DNA of 64,000 nt from Thaumasiovibrio subtropicus (lineage in GTDB: Bacteria > Pseudomonadota > Gammaproteobacteria > Enterobacterales > Vibrionaceae), in contig NZ_AP023055.1 in NCBI RefSeq assembly GCF_019703835.1, positions 1,364,001-1,428,000 of the forward strand. Direction: 5' to 3'. The notes beneath the pieces were generated by a model. It was not told where the DNA came from and searched no databases. It saw nothing but the letters and a program-made list of their open reading frames with translations. Numbering within the stretch: position 1 is the first letter of the stretch; each line of letters starts with the position of its first letter. A program made the position numbers and the translations under genes. Below, piece by piece: positions 1 through 8,980 of this stretch.

Positions 1-1806
1 GATTGGCTCAAGAAGCTGAGCGCCTGCTTTAGGCATAGACTGACGGAATGCGCCTTTCGCTGCGATTTCAAATGCTACTGCAGATGAGTCAACTGCGTGG
101 AAGCCACCGTCGAATAGTTCAACTTCAACGTCAAGAACAGGGAAACCAGCTAGAACACCAGTGTCCATCATGCCAGCAAAACCTTTCTCGATTGCAGGCC
201 AGAATTCTTTAGGTACGTTACCACCAACAACTGTTGAAGAGAACGTGAAGCCTGAGTTTGGCTCACCTGGCTTGATGCGGTAGTCGATCTTACCGAACTG
301 ACCTGAACCACCAGACTGCTTCTTATGCGTGTAGCTATCTTCAATCGCTTGAGTGATAGTTTCACGGTAAGCAACCTGAGGTTGACCAACAACAAGGTCT
401 ACACCGTAAGTACGCTTAAGGATGTCAACTTTGATGTCTAGGTGAAGCTCACCCATACCTTTAAGGATAGTTTCGCCTGAGTCTTCGTCAGTCTCAACTT
501 GGAAAGATGGATCTTCTGCAACCATCTTACCGATCGCGATACCCATTTTCTCAGAACCGCCTTTATCTTTTGGAGATACAGCGATAGAGATTACTGGCTC
601 AGGGAAGATCATTGGCTCAAGCGTACACTCGTGCTTAACATCACATAACGTGTGACCAGTTTGAACGTTCTTCATACCTACAACCGCGATGATGTCACCC
701 GCTTGTGCTGTAGTCAGTTCGTTACGCTCATCCGCTTGCATCTCAACCATACGGCCGATACGCTCAGTTTTACCTGTTGCAGCGTTAAGAATCGTGTCAC
801 CTTTGTTCATCACACCTGAGTAGATGCGGATAAAGGTTAGGGCACCGAAGCGGTCGTCCATGATCTTAAACGCAAGAGCACGTAGAGGCTCATCTGCAGA
901 AACAGTTGCAACTTCACCAGTTGGCTCACCCGTTTCTTTGTCAGTTAGCGGCTGTGGATCAACTTCTGTTGGCGCTGGTAGGTAATCTACAACTGCGTCA
1001 AGGATTAGCTGCATACCTTTGTTTTTGAATGCAGAACCACAGAACGTTGGGAAGAACGCTAGGTCACGAGTACCTTTACGGATACAACGCTTAATGTCTT
1101 CGATAGAAGGCTCTTCACCTTCCATGTACGCTTCCATTAGGTCGTCATCTTGCTCTACCGCTGTTTCGATTAGCTCTTCACGGTACTGCTCTACGTCATC
1201 AACCATATCCGCAGGGATTTCTTTGATTTCGTAGTTTTCAGGAAGACCAGTGTCATCCCAAACGTATGCTTGACGGTTTAGTAGGTCAACAACACCAACG
1301 AACTCGTCTTCACGACCGATTGGTAGAACCATAACAAGTGGGTTTGCACCCAAAACGTTCTTAACTTGATCAACAACGTTGAAGAAGTCTGCGCCCATAC
1401 GGTCTAGTTTGTTAACGAAGATCAGACGAGATACTTCTGATTCGTTCGCGTAACGCCAGTTAGTTTCAGACTGAGGCTCAACACCACCAGAACCACAGAA
1501 TACACCGATACCGCCGTCAAGAACTTTAAGAGAACGGTATACTTCAACGGTGAAGTCAACGTGTCCAGGAGTATCGATAACGTTTAGGCGGTGGTTGTTC
1601 CAGAAACAGCTAACTGCTGCCGATTGGATTGTAATACCACGCTCAGCTTCCTGCTCCATGAAGTCAGTCGTTGATTCGCCGTCGTGAACTTCACCAGTTT
1701 TGTGGATTTGGCCAGTAAGCTTAAGAATACGCTCAGTAGTAGTGGTTTTACCCGCATCAACGTGCGCGAAAATACCAATGTTTCTGTATTTTGATAAATC
1801 AGTCAT
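1..1806 (-). CDS. fusA2: Elongation factor G 2 (partial, C-terminus beyond window)
   Basis: GTPase that translocates tRNA and mRNA on the ribosome. The first 602 codons are visible; the gene runs off the left edge. The start ATG at 1806 gives an N-terminus with the G1 loop AHVDAGKT (residues 14-21), followed by DTPGH (G3) and NKLD (G4), then EF-G domains II to IV. The sequence (for example GVFCGSGGVEPQSETNWRYA) fits from memory the second EF-G of Vibrio, not the fusA of the str operon, and no rpsG or tuf gene is adjacent. No frameshift is seen. The paralogue assignment rests on recognition and could be tested by a tree. Confidence 0.95.
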   Translation of the reverse strand, partial: MTDLSKYRNIGIFAHVDAGKTTTTERILKLTGQIHKTGEVHDGESTTDFMEQEAERGITIQSAAVSCFWNNHRLNVIDTPGHVDFTVEVYRSLKVLDGGIGVFCGSGGVEPQSETNWRYANESEVSRLIFVNKLDRMGADFFNVVDQVKNVLGANPLVMVLPIGREDEFVGVVDLLNRQAYVWDDTGLPENYEIKEIPADMVDDVEQYREELIETAVEQDDDLMEAYMEGEEPSIEDIKRCIRKGTRDLAFFPTFCGSAFKNKGMQLILDAVVDYLPAPTEVDPQPLTDKETGEPTGEVATVSADEPLRALAFKIMDDRFGALTFIRIYSGVMNKGDTILNAATGKTERIGRMVEMQADERNELTTAQAGDIIAVVGMKNVQTGHTLCDVKHECTLEPMIFPEPVISIAVSPKDKGGSEKMGIAIGKMVAEDPSFQVETDEDSGETILKGMGELHLDIKVDILKRTYGVDLVVGQPQVAYRETITQAIEDSYTHKKQSGGSGQFGKIDYRIKPGEPNSGFTFSSTVVGGNVPKEFWPAIEKGFAGMMDTGVLAGFPVLDVEVELFDGGFHAVDSSAVAFEIAAKGAFRQSMPKAGAQLLEPI

Positions 1807-2615
1807 TGTTTTACTCTAACAATTACGGTCACTATTAGGGTGTGAATTATAACGCGATAAATTCCATCGCGTTAGTGATCTGCTGTAATTTGTTGGTTCC
1901 TGCCTTATCGAACGGGCAATTTGCAAGCATCTGGCTTGCTCCATGCTTAAAAAACCAACAGCTTAGTAGACTTAGCCGACGATTCTACGCTAAGTCACAG
2001 TCAAATTGCGAGTCTTTCCTGTAAACTAAATGGAGATTCTCAGTACCGATAAGCATAGAGCGCATTAGAAATCGTCGCAAATACGAATCTCAACACGCTC
2101 AAAAACCCGCACAAGTACGGGTTTAACACCCACTGACAATAGAGTTAAAAGGGCAAGAGACATATAGGCAGCTTTTAACAAAACCCATTGAAGAGTTTAA
2201 ACATTTTTGTCGCGTTATTTCTTTTCGCACGCACTAGGGACTCGCTTCGAAGGCGCGCCACGGCTGCCATAAACAAACAGAGTAACAACTCTTCGTCAAC
2301 AACCTCGATTTATCACTTCATTCAGTCTTTTGGTGTCGCTGCATCGATTGTAAGCCTGTGATCGTGATCAAACCTTGTAACCCCGCTTCTCTCCCTATCG
2401 ATAGCAAAAAGCACCGTGCTGTGATTTGTACTTATAAAAGCCAATTCCTAGTTACAAATAGATATGCAACACATCACACATCACTTTCAAAGACCGATAA
2501 ATGTGCGAATGTCGAGCAAATTTGTGCGTCCGATCGGCTTTTCAAGGTGAACTGCTTTATACTCTCAAAAGCTTGGTATGAGATAAGAAAGTGAGTCGGT
2601 CAATGTGAGCAAAAA
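1807..2615. other. Gene-free stretch between fusA2 and the TPR operon
   Basis: About 800 bases without a convincing gene. It holds an 8-bp perfect inverted repeat (GACTTAGC 1969-1976 with GCTAAGTC 1989-1996) and a smaller hairpin just before it (GCAAGC...GCTTGC near 1923-1939). A terminator-like hairpin lies at 2103-2126 (AAACCCG with CGGGTTT), with a T-run only when read on the minus strand. Promoters of the two divergent genes must lie here. A 78-codon reading frame at 2358-2594 has no ribosome binding site and resembles nothing I know. Confidence 0.5.
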
Positions 2616-4085
2616 GTGAATCCTACGCAATTTCAGATAGATAAAGACCTCGCAGCGGTTAGAAAAAAAATTGAACTCGAGCCAACCTCTGCGCTCGAAG
2701 AGTCGCTTCGTTTATGTGAAGCCTGTGAGCAAATACACTACATTTTTGGTCTTGTAGAAGCGCATTCGCTCACTTCCCTCGCCTACTGGCACCTAATGGA
2801 CTATATCGAAGGGATTAAAGCCGTTCGACAAGCCGCCAAATACGCGACTCAGCTCGATACCGACGAAAAAAACGCCATGATCAGCCATTTGTTTGCGCTG
2901 CACTATTGGGGACAAGCTAAATACTATACAGCCCAGAGCTATTGGATCGACTCACTTGAACACGCAACACTGAACAGCCAAGCAGAGTATGAAATTGAAG
3001 CGCTCATTGGGCTCGGTAATGTATGGCGTATTACGAATAGCTATGACTCCGCAGAAGAAACCCACCAAATCGCATTAGAGCTTTCTGAAAACAAGGGCAT
3101 TCACTGGCTAGCCGGGAAGGCCGCAATTTTGCTCGCCTGGGACCGCTATTTGTTACACGACTATAAAGGCATGCTAGACACGTTATCGACGGCCAAACGT
3201 ATGTTAAAAGCCTTCCCTAGTCCGACATGGCATGCTGAGATCTCAGACTTCCACGCCCTTGCCTATTTGGGGCTAAATCGACTCGATGAAGCCGCTGTTG
3301 CCAGCCAAGAAGCCATTAAAATCGCGACAGAAAACGACCTCACATGGATGGTCGCGCACTCTTCCATTACTCATGCGCGAATCGCTTTCACAAATCAAGA
3401 GCATGCCCTTGCAAAGAATTTGCTTGAGAGTGCCTTACACGCTGCTCAGTATTTTGACCGTGGCGACCTTCTCTCGCAGATATGTCAGTTGCTCTCTGAA
3501 AATGCTGAAAGAGCGAAGGATTACAAAACAGCCCTACAATATTTCCGCGAGTTTAGGCGCTACTCGGCAGACTTGCTCCAAGATCAGTCTCAAAATCAAG
3601 GAAAAGACAAAGCCCAAGCTTCACGGCGCGCACTCAATCACCGAGCCAATAAGAACATTCGCCGATTGACGACGTCAATAGAGAATGCACGTACATCGAC
3701 CTTTAAACACTATCGCGAACAACGTGATTGGTTAAGCGTGGCGGACAAGTTGTTCAAGTCTGACTCTGGCGACGACTACGTTATTCTCTTAATCCATGCC
3801 AGCCTCAAAGAACAGCTCTCGACGCTTATGGGAATCGCGCACAGTGTCTGCCATGAAAATGAATCCATTACTGTACTTGATCGCACCACGATAGCCTTGC
3901 TAGTCAAAGAAACTAACCGCGAGAACACCATCACCTTGCTCAGCCATTTTATTGAATTTTATCAATGGGATAACAAAGAATATGGCATCCCAACCATCGA
4001 ACCTCGTGACTTGCAAAGCTTCACCCAATGGTGGCTTGGTTCAGCGCTTCAAAGCCTCGATACTCAGGAGGTCAGCCCTTCATGA
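2616..4085 (+). CDS. TPR-repeat protein without GGDEF domain
   Basis: A 489-residue soluble protein made largely of helical TPR-like repeats (roughly residues 15-310), followed by a basic linker and a C-terminal region of about 120 residues without a GGDEF signature. The start is GTG at 2616; an in-frame stop at 2592 leaves no better choice, and the ribosome binding site is weak. It overlaps the next gene by four bases (ATGA, 4082-4085), so the two are probably translationally coupled. The partner has a similar TPR architecture plus an active-looking GGDEF domain. The C-terminal region may be a worn-down signalling domain, but I cannot show this. Function unknown; a sensory or scaffold partner of the cyclase is an inference. 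Confidence 0.8.
   Translation: MNPTQFQIDKDLAAVRKKIELEPTSALEESLRLCEACEQIHYIFGLVEAHSLTSLAYWHLMDYIEGIKAVRQAAKYATQLDTDEKNAMISHLFALHYWGQAKYYTAQSYWIDSLEHATLNSQAEYEIEALIGLGNVWRITNSYDSAEETHQIALELSENKGIHWLAGKAAILLAWDRYLLHDYKGMLDTLSTAKRMLKAFPSPTWHAEISDFHALAYLGLNRLDEAAVASQEAIKIATENDLTWMVAHSSITHARIAFTNQEHALAKNLLESALHAAQYFDRGDLLSQICQLLSENAERAKDYKTALQYFREFRRYSADLLQDQSQNQGKDKAQASRRALNHRANKNIRRLTTSIENARTSTFKHYREQRDWLSVADKLFKSDSGDDYVILLIHASLKEQLSTLMGIAHSVCHENESITVLDRTTIALLVKETNRENTITLLSHFIEFYQWDNKEYGIPTIEPRDLQSFTQWWLGSALQSLDTQEVSPS
4066..4072 (+). promoter_or_regulatory. Shine-Dalgarno deciding the TPR-GGDEF start
   Basis: A perfect AGGAGGT lies nine bases before ATG 4082. This favours 4082 over the longer in-frame GTG start at 4028, which would extend the protein by 18 residues read from inside the upstream gene. 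Confidence 0.8.
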
Positions 4086-5605
4086 AAAAAGACACGACAG
4101 AGAATCCAGATAACAACGTGACGTCAGAGATGCTTTTAAGTCAAGCCATTGATAGTGCCGAAAAAGGGTTATTGCATCAGTCTGAGCAAGCGCTGAGTAC
4201 TTTTAGTCAACGTTGTTCTTTTCCACGCGATATCGATGTCGCCTGTAATAGCTACATTAAGATCTATCATCATTACTGCGATCACAGCTTTTACAGCCAC
4301 GCGCTGGAGATCCTCAATAACATTATCGACATCGCCGCACAATACGGCCGCATTGATTACTACGCCACTGCTGTAATTGGAATGGGAAATCTTTGCGAAA
4401 TTTATGGTGCTCCTGAAAAAGCCCTGAAGTTCTACGGCCGTATTCGCGATCTCGAAAGCAACCTAACTGACCAATCTATCGCACTAAAAAACAACCTGCA
4501 CATACTCAGTTGTAACATAGCCCTCAATAAAATTCGTAACGCAAAACGCCAGCTTGAGCACTGCCAAACCTTGACTAAAGACTGCTCGCGGCCGATCTAT
4601 TTCAATAGCTTACTTTACTATGAAGCCATCCTGTCGCGCTTAGATGGCGAAAAGCAACAAGCGCTGATATCACTGAGTCAGATTGCCAAAAAAGCCTCGT
4701 ACTTCGAGTCGATATGGCTCTACTTAGAAGCCAAGCGCGAGGTGGCCAACTGTTTGATCGAAGAAGGGCGCGCAGAACTTGCACAAGTCGTCATGCTGCA
4801 ATGCATTAAATACGCTAACTGGTATGGAAACCGAAATACCCTGCGCCGCATGCTGACCACGTTAAGCCGTGCTCAAGAAGCAAGCGGTAACTATCGTGCA
4901 GCATTGGATGTAGAGAAGCATATACATCCTTTAGAAATGCAAATTATTACTAAAATTCCAATTGGTGACTTGGGTGGTTACTGTTTGCGCCGCTTACATC
5001 GCTGCGAAATTCAGATAAAGCTCTCACTTTCAGAGCAGCAAAACGCCAAACTTCTTGAGCAATCCCTAGCGCAACGGAACCGCCTCAATGAGTTAAAAAG
5101 AGAGACGCTAATCGATCCTCTCACCAGCTTGTATAACCGACGATGGCTGACAGAAGAATTTGAGCGCCTCGCCCAATCGCCTGCCGTTAGCATCATTCTT
5201 ATTGATATTGACCACTTCAAGCTGATCAACGATAACTTCTCACACCTTACGGGTGACAATGTATTGAGGCAAGTTGCTTCGATTATTAGACATCAGTTCG
5301 AGCCTTACGCGTGTTGTCGTTATGGCGGAGAAGAGTTCCTGATCGTCGCCGAAGATAACAATTTAGACCACTTGCTAAACTTGGCAGAGCAATGTCGACT
5401 CGCGATTGAGCAAGCGCCATGGCAACATATCGTCAGCCAATCTGAGATCACCATTAGTGGTGGAATCGCAATGCGCCACAGCAACGAGTCACTCATGTCT
5501 CTGGTAAGACGTTCAGACCTCGCGTTGTATCAAGCGAAACAAAGTGGACGAAACCAGATAAAAGTTGATGGCGAAGTCGTTTCTGAGAGTTATTCGGGAT
5601 TGTGA
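4082..5605 (+). CDS. TPR-GGDEF diguanylate cyclase
   Basis: 507 residues from ATG 4082. The N-terminal ~300 residues are TPR-like helical repeats, then a short coiled linker, then a GGDEF domain (about 335-505) with DIDHFKLIND metal and substrate motifs and GGEEF at 415-419, so it should make c-di-GMP from two GTP. The RxxD inhibitory site normally five residues before GGEEF is absent (FEPY in that position), so feedback inhibition is not expected. No membrane segment or signal peptide: cytoplasmic. Its start overlaps the stop of the upstream TPR gene, suggesting a stoichiometric pair. The input sensed by the TPR part is unknown. Confidence 0.9.
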   Translation: MKKDTTENPDNNVTSEMLLSQAIDSAEKGLLHQSEQALSTFSQRCSFPRDIDVACNSYIKIYHHYCDHSFYSHALEILNNIIDIAAQYGRIDYYATAVIGMGNLCEIYGAPEKALKFYGRIRDLESNLTDQSIALKNNLHILSCNIALNKIRNAKRQLEHCQTLTKDCSRPIYFNSLLYYEAILSRLDGEKQQALISLSQIAKKASYFESIWLYLEAKREVANCLIEEGRAELAQVVMLQCIKYANWYGNRNTLRRMLTTLSRAQEASGNYRAALDVEKHIHPLEMQIITKIPIGDLGGYCLRRLHRCEIQIKLSLSEQQNAKLLEQSLAQRNRLNELKRETLIDPLTSLYNRRWLTEEFERLAQSPAVSIILIDIDHFKLINDNFSHLTGDNVLRQVASIIRHQFEPYACCRYGGEEFLIVAEDNNLDHLLNLAEQCRLAIEQAPWQHIVSQSEITISGGIAMRHSNESLMSLVRRSDLALYQAKQSGRNQIKVDGEVVSESYSGL

Positions 5606-5742
5606 ACGCACTTCGGTACTCGACCAAAAAAATAATGGTGACACCTCACTGAGATAGCTTGCACCTATCATATTGATAGGCGCAATCTCGCGACTATTTC
5701 GTCATACTATGCTTCTCAGCACAAGTATAAGAAGGAAGCCTG
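5606..5742. other. Short spacer with inverted repeat upstream of trxC
   Basis: Contains a 7-bp inverted repeat (CCTATCA/TGATAGG around 5665-5682) without a T-run, possibly a regulator site. An AAGGAAG ribosome binding site precedes the trxC ATG. Confidence 0.35.
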
Positions 5743-6180
5743 ATGAGCACTATCACCACTCGTTGCCCCCACTGCACTGCAAAAAATCGCTTACCCAATG
5801 AGCGCATAGAAAGCCACCCTGTCTGCGGTAAATGTAAATCGCCACTTCTCTCAGGAAAACCGATTGAAGGGACGGCAGAGAACCTTCAGCCACTCCTTGA
5901 CAGCGACACCCCCGTCGTTATCGATTTCTGGGCACCTTGGTGTAACCCTTGTGTTGGATTTGCCCCTGTTTTTGAAGATGTCGCCGCTGAAAAAGACCAA
6001 CAAATCCGCTTTGTAAAAGTCAACACTGAGGAACAGCAGGCACTGGCATCTCAATACCGTATTAGAAGCATCCCATCAATTATGGTGTTTAAGAACGGTA
6101 AGCTGCTGGATACCATCAACGGTGCCATGCCAAAAAGCCAGTTTAACCAATGGTTAACTAGCGCGGTTGCCAAGGCCTAA
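5743..6180 (+). CDS. trxC: Thioredoxin 2
   Basis: A 145-residue cytoplasmic thioredoxin with the N-terminal zinc finger of the Trx2 family (C8-x2-C11 and C28-x2-C31) and a thioredoxin fold from about residue 45. The redox motif is WCNPC (66-70) where the classical thioredoxin motif is WCGPC; the cis-Pro segment SIPSIMVF is present. Trx2 reduces protein disulfides and is often part of the oxidative stress response. The start is supported by GAAGGAAG just upstream. Neighbours are c-di-GMP genes with no obvious functional link. Confidence 0.93.
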   Translation: MSTITTRCPHCTAKNRLPNERIESHPVCGKCKSPLLSGKPIEGTAENLQPLLDSDTPVVIDFWAPWCNPCVGFAPVFEDVAAEKDQQIRFVKVNTEEQQALASQYRIRSIPSIMVFKNGKLLDTINGAMPKSQFNQWLTSAVAKA

Positions 6181-6209
6181 TTGTGATCAACGGTTAGCAG
6201 AACACACCA

Positions 6210-6236
6210 GTCCAGCGACTAGCGTAGCCGCTGGAC
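6210..6236. repeat. Inverted repeat downstream of trxC
   Basis: GTCCAGCG and CGCTGGAC flank a short loop, and the pairing extends inward by CTA/TAG after one mismatch. There is no T-run, so it may be an RNA 3'-end stabiliser or a protein site and not a classical terminator. Confidence 0.4.
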
Positions 6237-6416
6237 ACAACATCCTAACGCTCACTCCCCCGCTCGACAGCCACCCGTTTTGTTCAACTAATCAATCACC
6301 CACCACCAGCTTCGTTGACATCACACTCTCCACTTCCAAAATTTCGGATAAAAGTTGGCGAGAAGTTGCCATTACCGCAATATACTTATTAAGAATAAAC
6401 CAATGCAAGAAGTGCT

Positions 6417-7487
6417 ATGCCGTATACTTCCGTTGATGATCGCTATTTTTGGTATCAGTTTGGTCGAATCAAGCCAACACTTAGGCGCATCATCATGTTG
6501 GGCGCAGCCATTGTCTCTCTGTTCTCTTTTTGGGAAGTGTATATTGACCCTAACGCCTTCCCTCGTTCTGTCATCCTACGCACCATCGCATCGGGTCTAC
6601 TGGTCTCTTCACTCGTGCTCTTTATAAACCCCAAAAACGAAGCACACTTTACCAATTACTTACTTCTTCTCTCCGTTATCAGCATTTGTTTCATCACCGT
6701 CTCATACTGCTCCTCGGAACGCATCATGCCTTACCTTGTCTCAGCATTGGCCTACTATTGCGTTTCTGTGCTGGTGTTAGCGCCATTCATGAGTATCCGA
6801 CGTATGATCGCCGTTTATTCAACGACTTGGATCTCTGTCAACGTTATTCTTCTCACGTACGGCGAATTGGCAATCTATGGGGAAGCTTGGTACAGCATCA
6901 ATGTTCATCTTCTGCCGTTAATGCTGTTTTCCGCTGCAGGCTGTTTTCGATTGCGTCAAGCTGCCCTGCAACAATTTTCTCTCTACGAGCAACTTCTCTC
7001 TCAAGCCTCTTTGGATGGATTAACGCGCACACTAAACCGACAGAGTTTTTCAGAAGTCGCAGAGAAGCGTTGGTTTTCTTCTCTCCCCGATGTCTGTGTC
7101 GCCATGATAGACATTGATGATTTCAAGCGTCTCAACGACACCTACGGCCACCTTGCTGGAGACAATGCCATTCGCCATGTCGCTAATCTCATCATGGACA
7201 CCACACGTAAAACGGACCTTGTTTGCCGCTGGGGAGGCGAAGAGTTTGTCATTCTCATCGCTGGGCTCGACGCTAGAGGTGCTCACAGTTTGTCCCAAAG
7301 AGTCTGCAAAAAAATTGCCAACACGCCATTTATTTACAAAGACAATCCGATATCGCTAACCGTGAGCATTGGTTTCGCGGCCTACCAAGATCAACCCGAC
7401 TTAGTCGAACTGATCAATGAAGCGGATATCGCTCTCTATCGAGCAAAACACAATGGTAAAAATCAACTACAAGCTGCGAATAACTAG
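6417..7487 (+). CDS. Membrane-bound GGDEF diguanylate cyclase
   Basis: 356 residues. Hydrophobic segments between about residues 24 and 175 give five or six transmembrane helices forming an integral membrane sensor that I cannot assign to a named MASE family. A GGDEF domain follows (about 195-352) with DIDDFKRLND, GGEEF at 273-277, and an intact RxxD inhibitory site (RKTD, 264-267). It is therefore predicted to be an active, product-inhibited cyclase, unlike the one at 4082-5605. The ATG at 6417 has only a weak AAGAAG upstream. A terminator follows the gene. Confidence 0.9.
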   Translation: MPYTSVDDRYFWYQFGRIKPTLRRIIMLGAAIVSLFSFWEVYIDPNAFPRSVILRTIASGLLVSSLVLFINPKNEAHFTNYLLLLSVISICFITVSYCSSERIMPYLVSALAYYCVSVLVLAPFMSIRRMIAVYSTTWISVNVILLTYGELAIYGEAWYSINVHLLPLMLFSAAGCFRLRQAALQQFSLYEQLLSQASLDGLTRTLNRQSFSEVAEKRWFSSLPDVCVAMIDIDDFKRLNDTYGHLAGDNAIRHVANLIMDTTRKTDLVCRWGGEEFVILIAGLDARGAHSLSQRVCKKIANTPFIYKDNPISLTVSIGFAAYQDQPDLVELINEADIALYRAKHNGKNQLQAANN

Positions 7488-7515
7488 CCTACTCACATTT
7501 ATTCACAGATAACAC

Positions 7516-7554
7516 AAAGCCCGAAATAACACAGTCATCACGGGCTCTTTTCAT
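7516..7554. terminator. Convergent terminator
   Basis: AGCCCG (7518-7523) pairs with CGGGCT (7541-7546), followed by CTTTTC on the plus strand. It sits between the plus-strand GGDEF gene and the minus-strand DUF1176 gene. Confidence 0.6.
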
Positions 7555-7575
7555 TTAAGCTGGCGATGTCACTCT

Positions 7576-8937
7576 CTATGGTGAGAAGCGGTCACTCAAG
7601 TACTCCAAGCGTTCCTTGGTCATTCTATACTCGCACCCTGCATACATAGGGCTGCGAATCGTTCCCTCTCGAAACGCTGTGTATACCGCGCTACACTCGG
7701 CTTCGCGGTAGTTTAACCAGGCTTTTTGAGACGTTGCCATTGCCGCGAGTAACTCGTCATCGGCTGCATGGGCTCTTTGCTCTTCACGAATTTTTACATC
7801 CATCTGGTACTCTAAGTGCGCAATATCACGCCCAATGCATGCCACCATATCTGGTGTACTGATCGCCGCTTCGCAGTTGATTTCTTTTGCAGGATCTTCG
7901 CCTAAAATAGGCAGATTATCGAGCGTTGAAAGCACCCAAGGGCCACCCGGCTCTATACCTCGGCAAGCGCCGGTCAAGTACGCCGAAACTGGCTGAAAAG
8001 CAGTACCGTCCCAAACATGAGAGCGATAACTAAAACAGTCTCCCACTCCGCGGCCTTTGTGGACCTCTTCAACCCAACCATCTTCTGCGCTCGTTGCAGA
8101 ATCAGTGACAAACTGCGGGGGCTGTTCGCCTTTTTCGTCAATAACCCAAACGGCCTGGCCGTAGTTATATGCCGCCATCCAACAGCTTCTACTTACGAGT
8201 AGATGTCGGTCACTCAGCCGACTCACATTCGGTGCTTCCCCTTCTCTCGCGTCATCACACACTTCATCGATATCAGGCAATGACGCAACAAAATCCGCTT
8301 CATTTGCCAGCGCTCTATCCTCGGCTTTCGTCTCTATCAAAGTTGCAACAGTGATCGCTGGTTTGGAAACGGGTTGTAGCACTTGGCTTTCATCGTTGCT
8401 CCCAATTCGAACAAGCGCGCCCGTGGTGTTCAAACGCTGCTGAAACTCATCCATTTTCAATAAGACCGCTGTAGAGCCCTTATCCGAAAGTCGGATTACC
8501 CTGTCATCTATACGCCATTCAATCTTACTGGTCCCGCGCAGTGCTAACAGCAAAGCATCAACTTGCGACGGAGAAAGCATGCTCCCTTGCGTACCCTCGT
8601 AGCTTGCCATTGCGCCCAAATCAGCATCATTGATGAAAAAACGCATATCTTCGATGTCAACATCGGTCGTTTCCCCCCAATAAATACCTAACTTTACCCA
8701 ACCGCGCACTGGTTGCTCCGCTCCAGCAGTTCTCTCTAGCAATACAGAAACAGGGGCACCATCATCAAACTGATACCCTGCAGCACGACATGTGCCTGTG
8801 TTATCACACGCTAGCTCCCAATCGCCATGAGAAAAACGCATCCCTTCAAAAGCGAGCGCTGGCGATGCCAAGGTCACTGCTGCTAAAAGCAACGCGTTAG
8901 TGAGTGGTCTAAGCTCAGCAAAGTGTTCTAATTTCAT
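7576..8937 (-). CDS. Secreted DUF1176-LprI (DUF1311) fusion protein
   Basis: 453 residues with a hydrophobic export signal (to about residue 29, cleavage near ALA). The mature N-terminal part (about 30-340) matches the DUF1176 pattern, opening with FSHGDWELACDNTGTCRAAG and containing several cysteine pairs. The C-terminal ~105 residues (from NCEAAISTPDM) match DUF1311/LprI-like domains: paired cysteines, the QKAWLNYREAEC motif and a terminal CEYRMTKERLEYL. LprI-type proteins inhibit lysozyme. Expected in the periplasm or outside. A role in lysozyme resistance is inferred only from the second domain; DUF1176 has no established function known to me. Followed upstream by a TetR gene in the same direction. 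Confidence 0.8.
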   Translation of the reverse strand: MKLEHFAELRPLTNALLLAAVTLASPALAFEGMRFSHGDWELACDNTGTCRAAGYQFDDGAPVSVLLERTAGAEQPVRGWVKLGIYWGETTDVDIEDMRFFINDADLGAMASYEGTQGSMLSPSQVDALLLALRGTSKIEWRIDDRVIRLSDKGSTAVLLKMDEFQQRLNTTGALVRIGSNDESQVLQPVSKPAITVATLIETKAEDRALANEADFVASLPDIDEVCDDAREGEAPNVSRLSDRHLLVSRSCWMAAYNYGQAVWVIDEKGEQPPQFVTDSATSAEDGWVEEVHKGRGVGDCFSYRSHVWDGTAFQPVSAYLTGACRGIEPGGPWVLSTLDNLPILGEDPAKEINCEAAISTPDMVACIGRDIAHLEYQMDVKIREEQRAHAADDELLAAMATSQKAWLNYREAECSAVYTAFREGTIRSPMYAGCEYRMTKERLEYLSDRFSP

Positions 8938-8980
8938 GATTATCTGTCTCTTCTCTCTTTCTTCTCACTCAGTACAACAT

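Noticed and set aside
2358..2594. 78-codon plus-strand frame before the TPR gene
   Set aside because: No ribosome binding site, unremarkable composition, no family resemblance, and it fills a likely promoter region.
4028..4081. 18-residue N-terminal extension of the TPR-GGDEF protein
   Set aside because: AGGAGGT at nine-base spacing from ATG 4082 decides the start.
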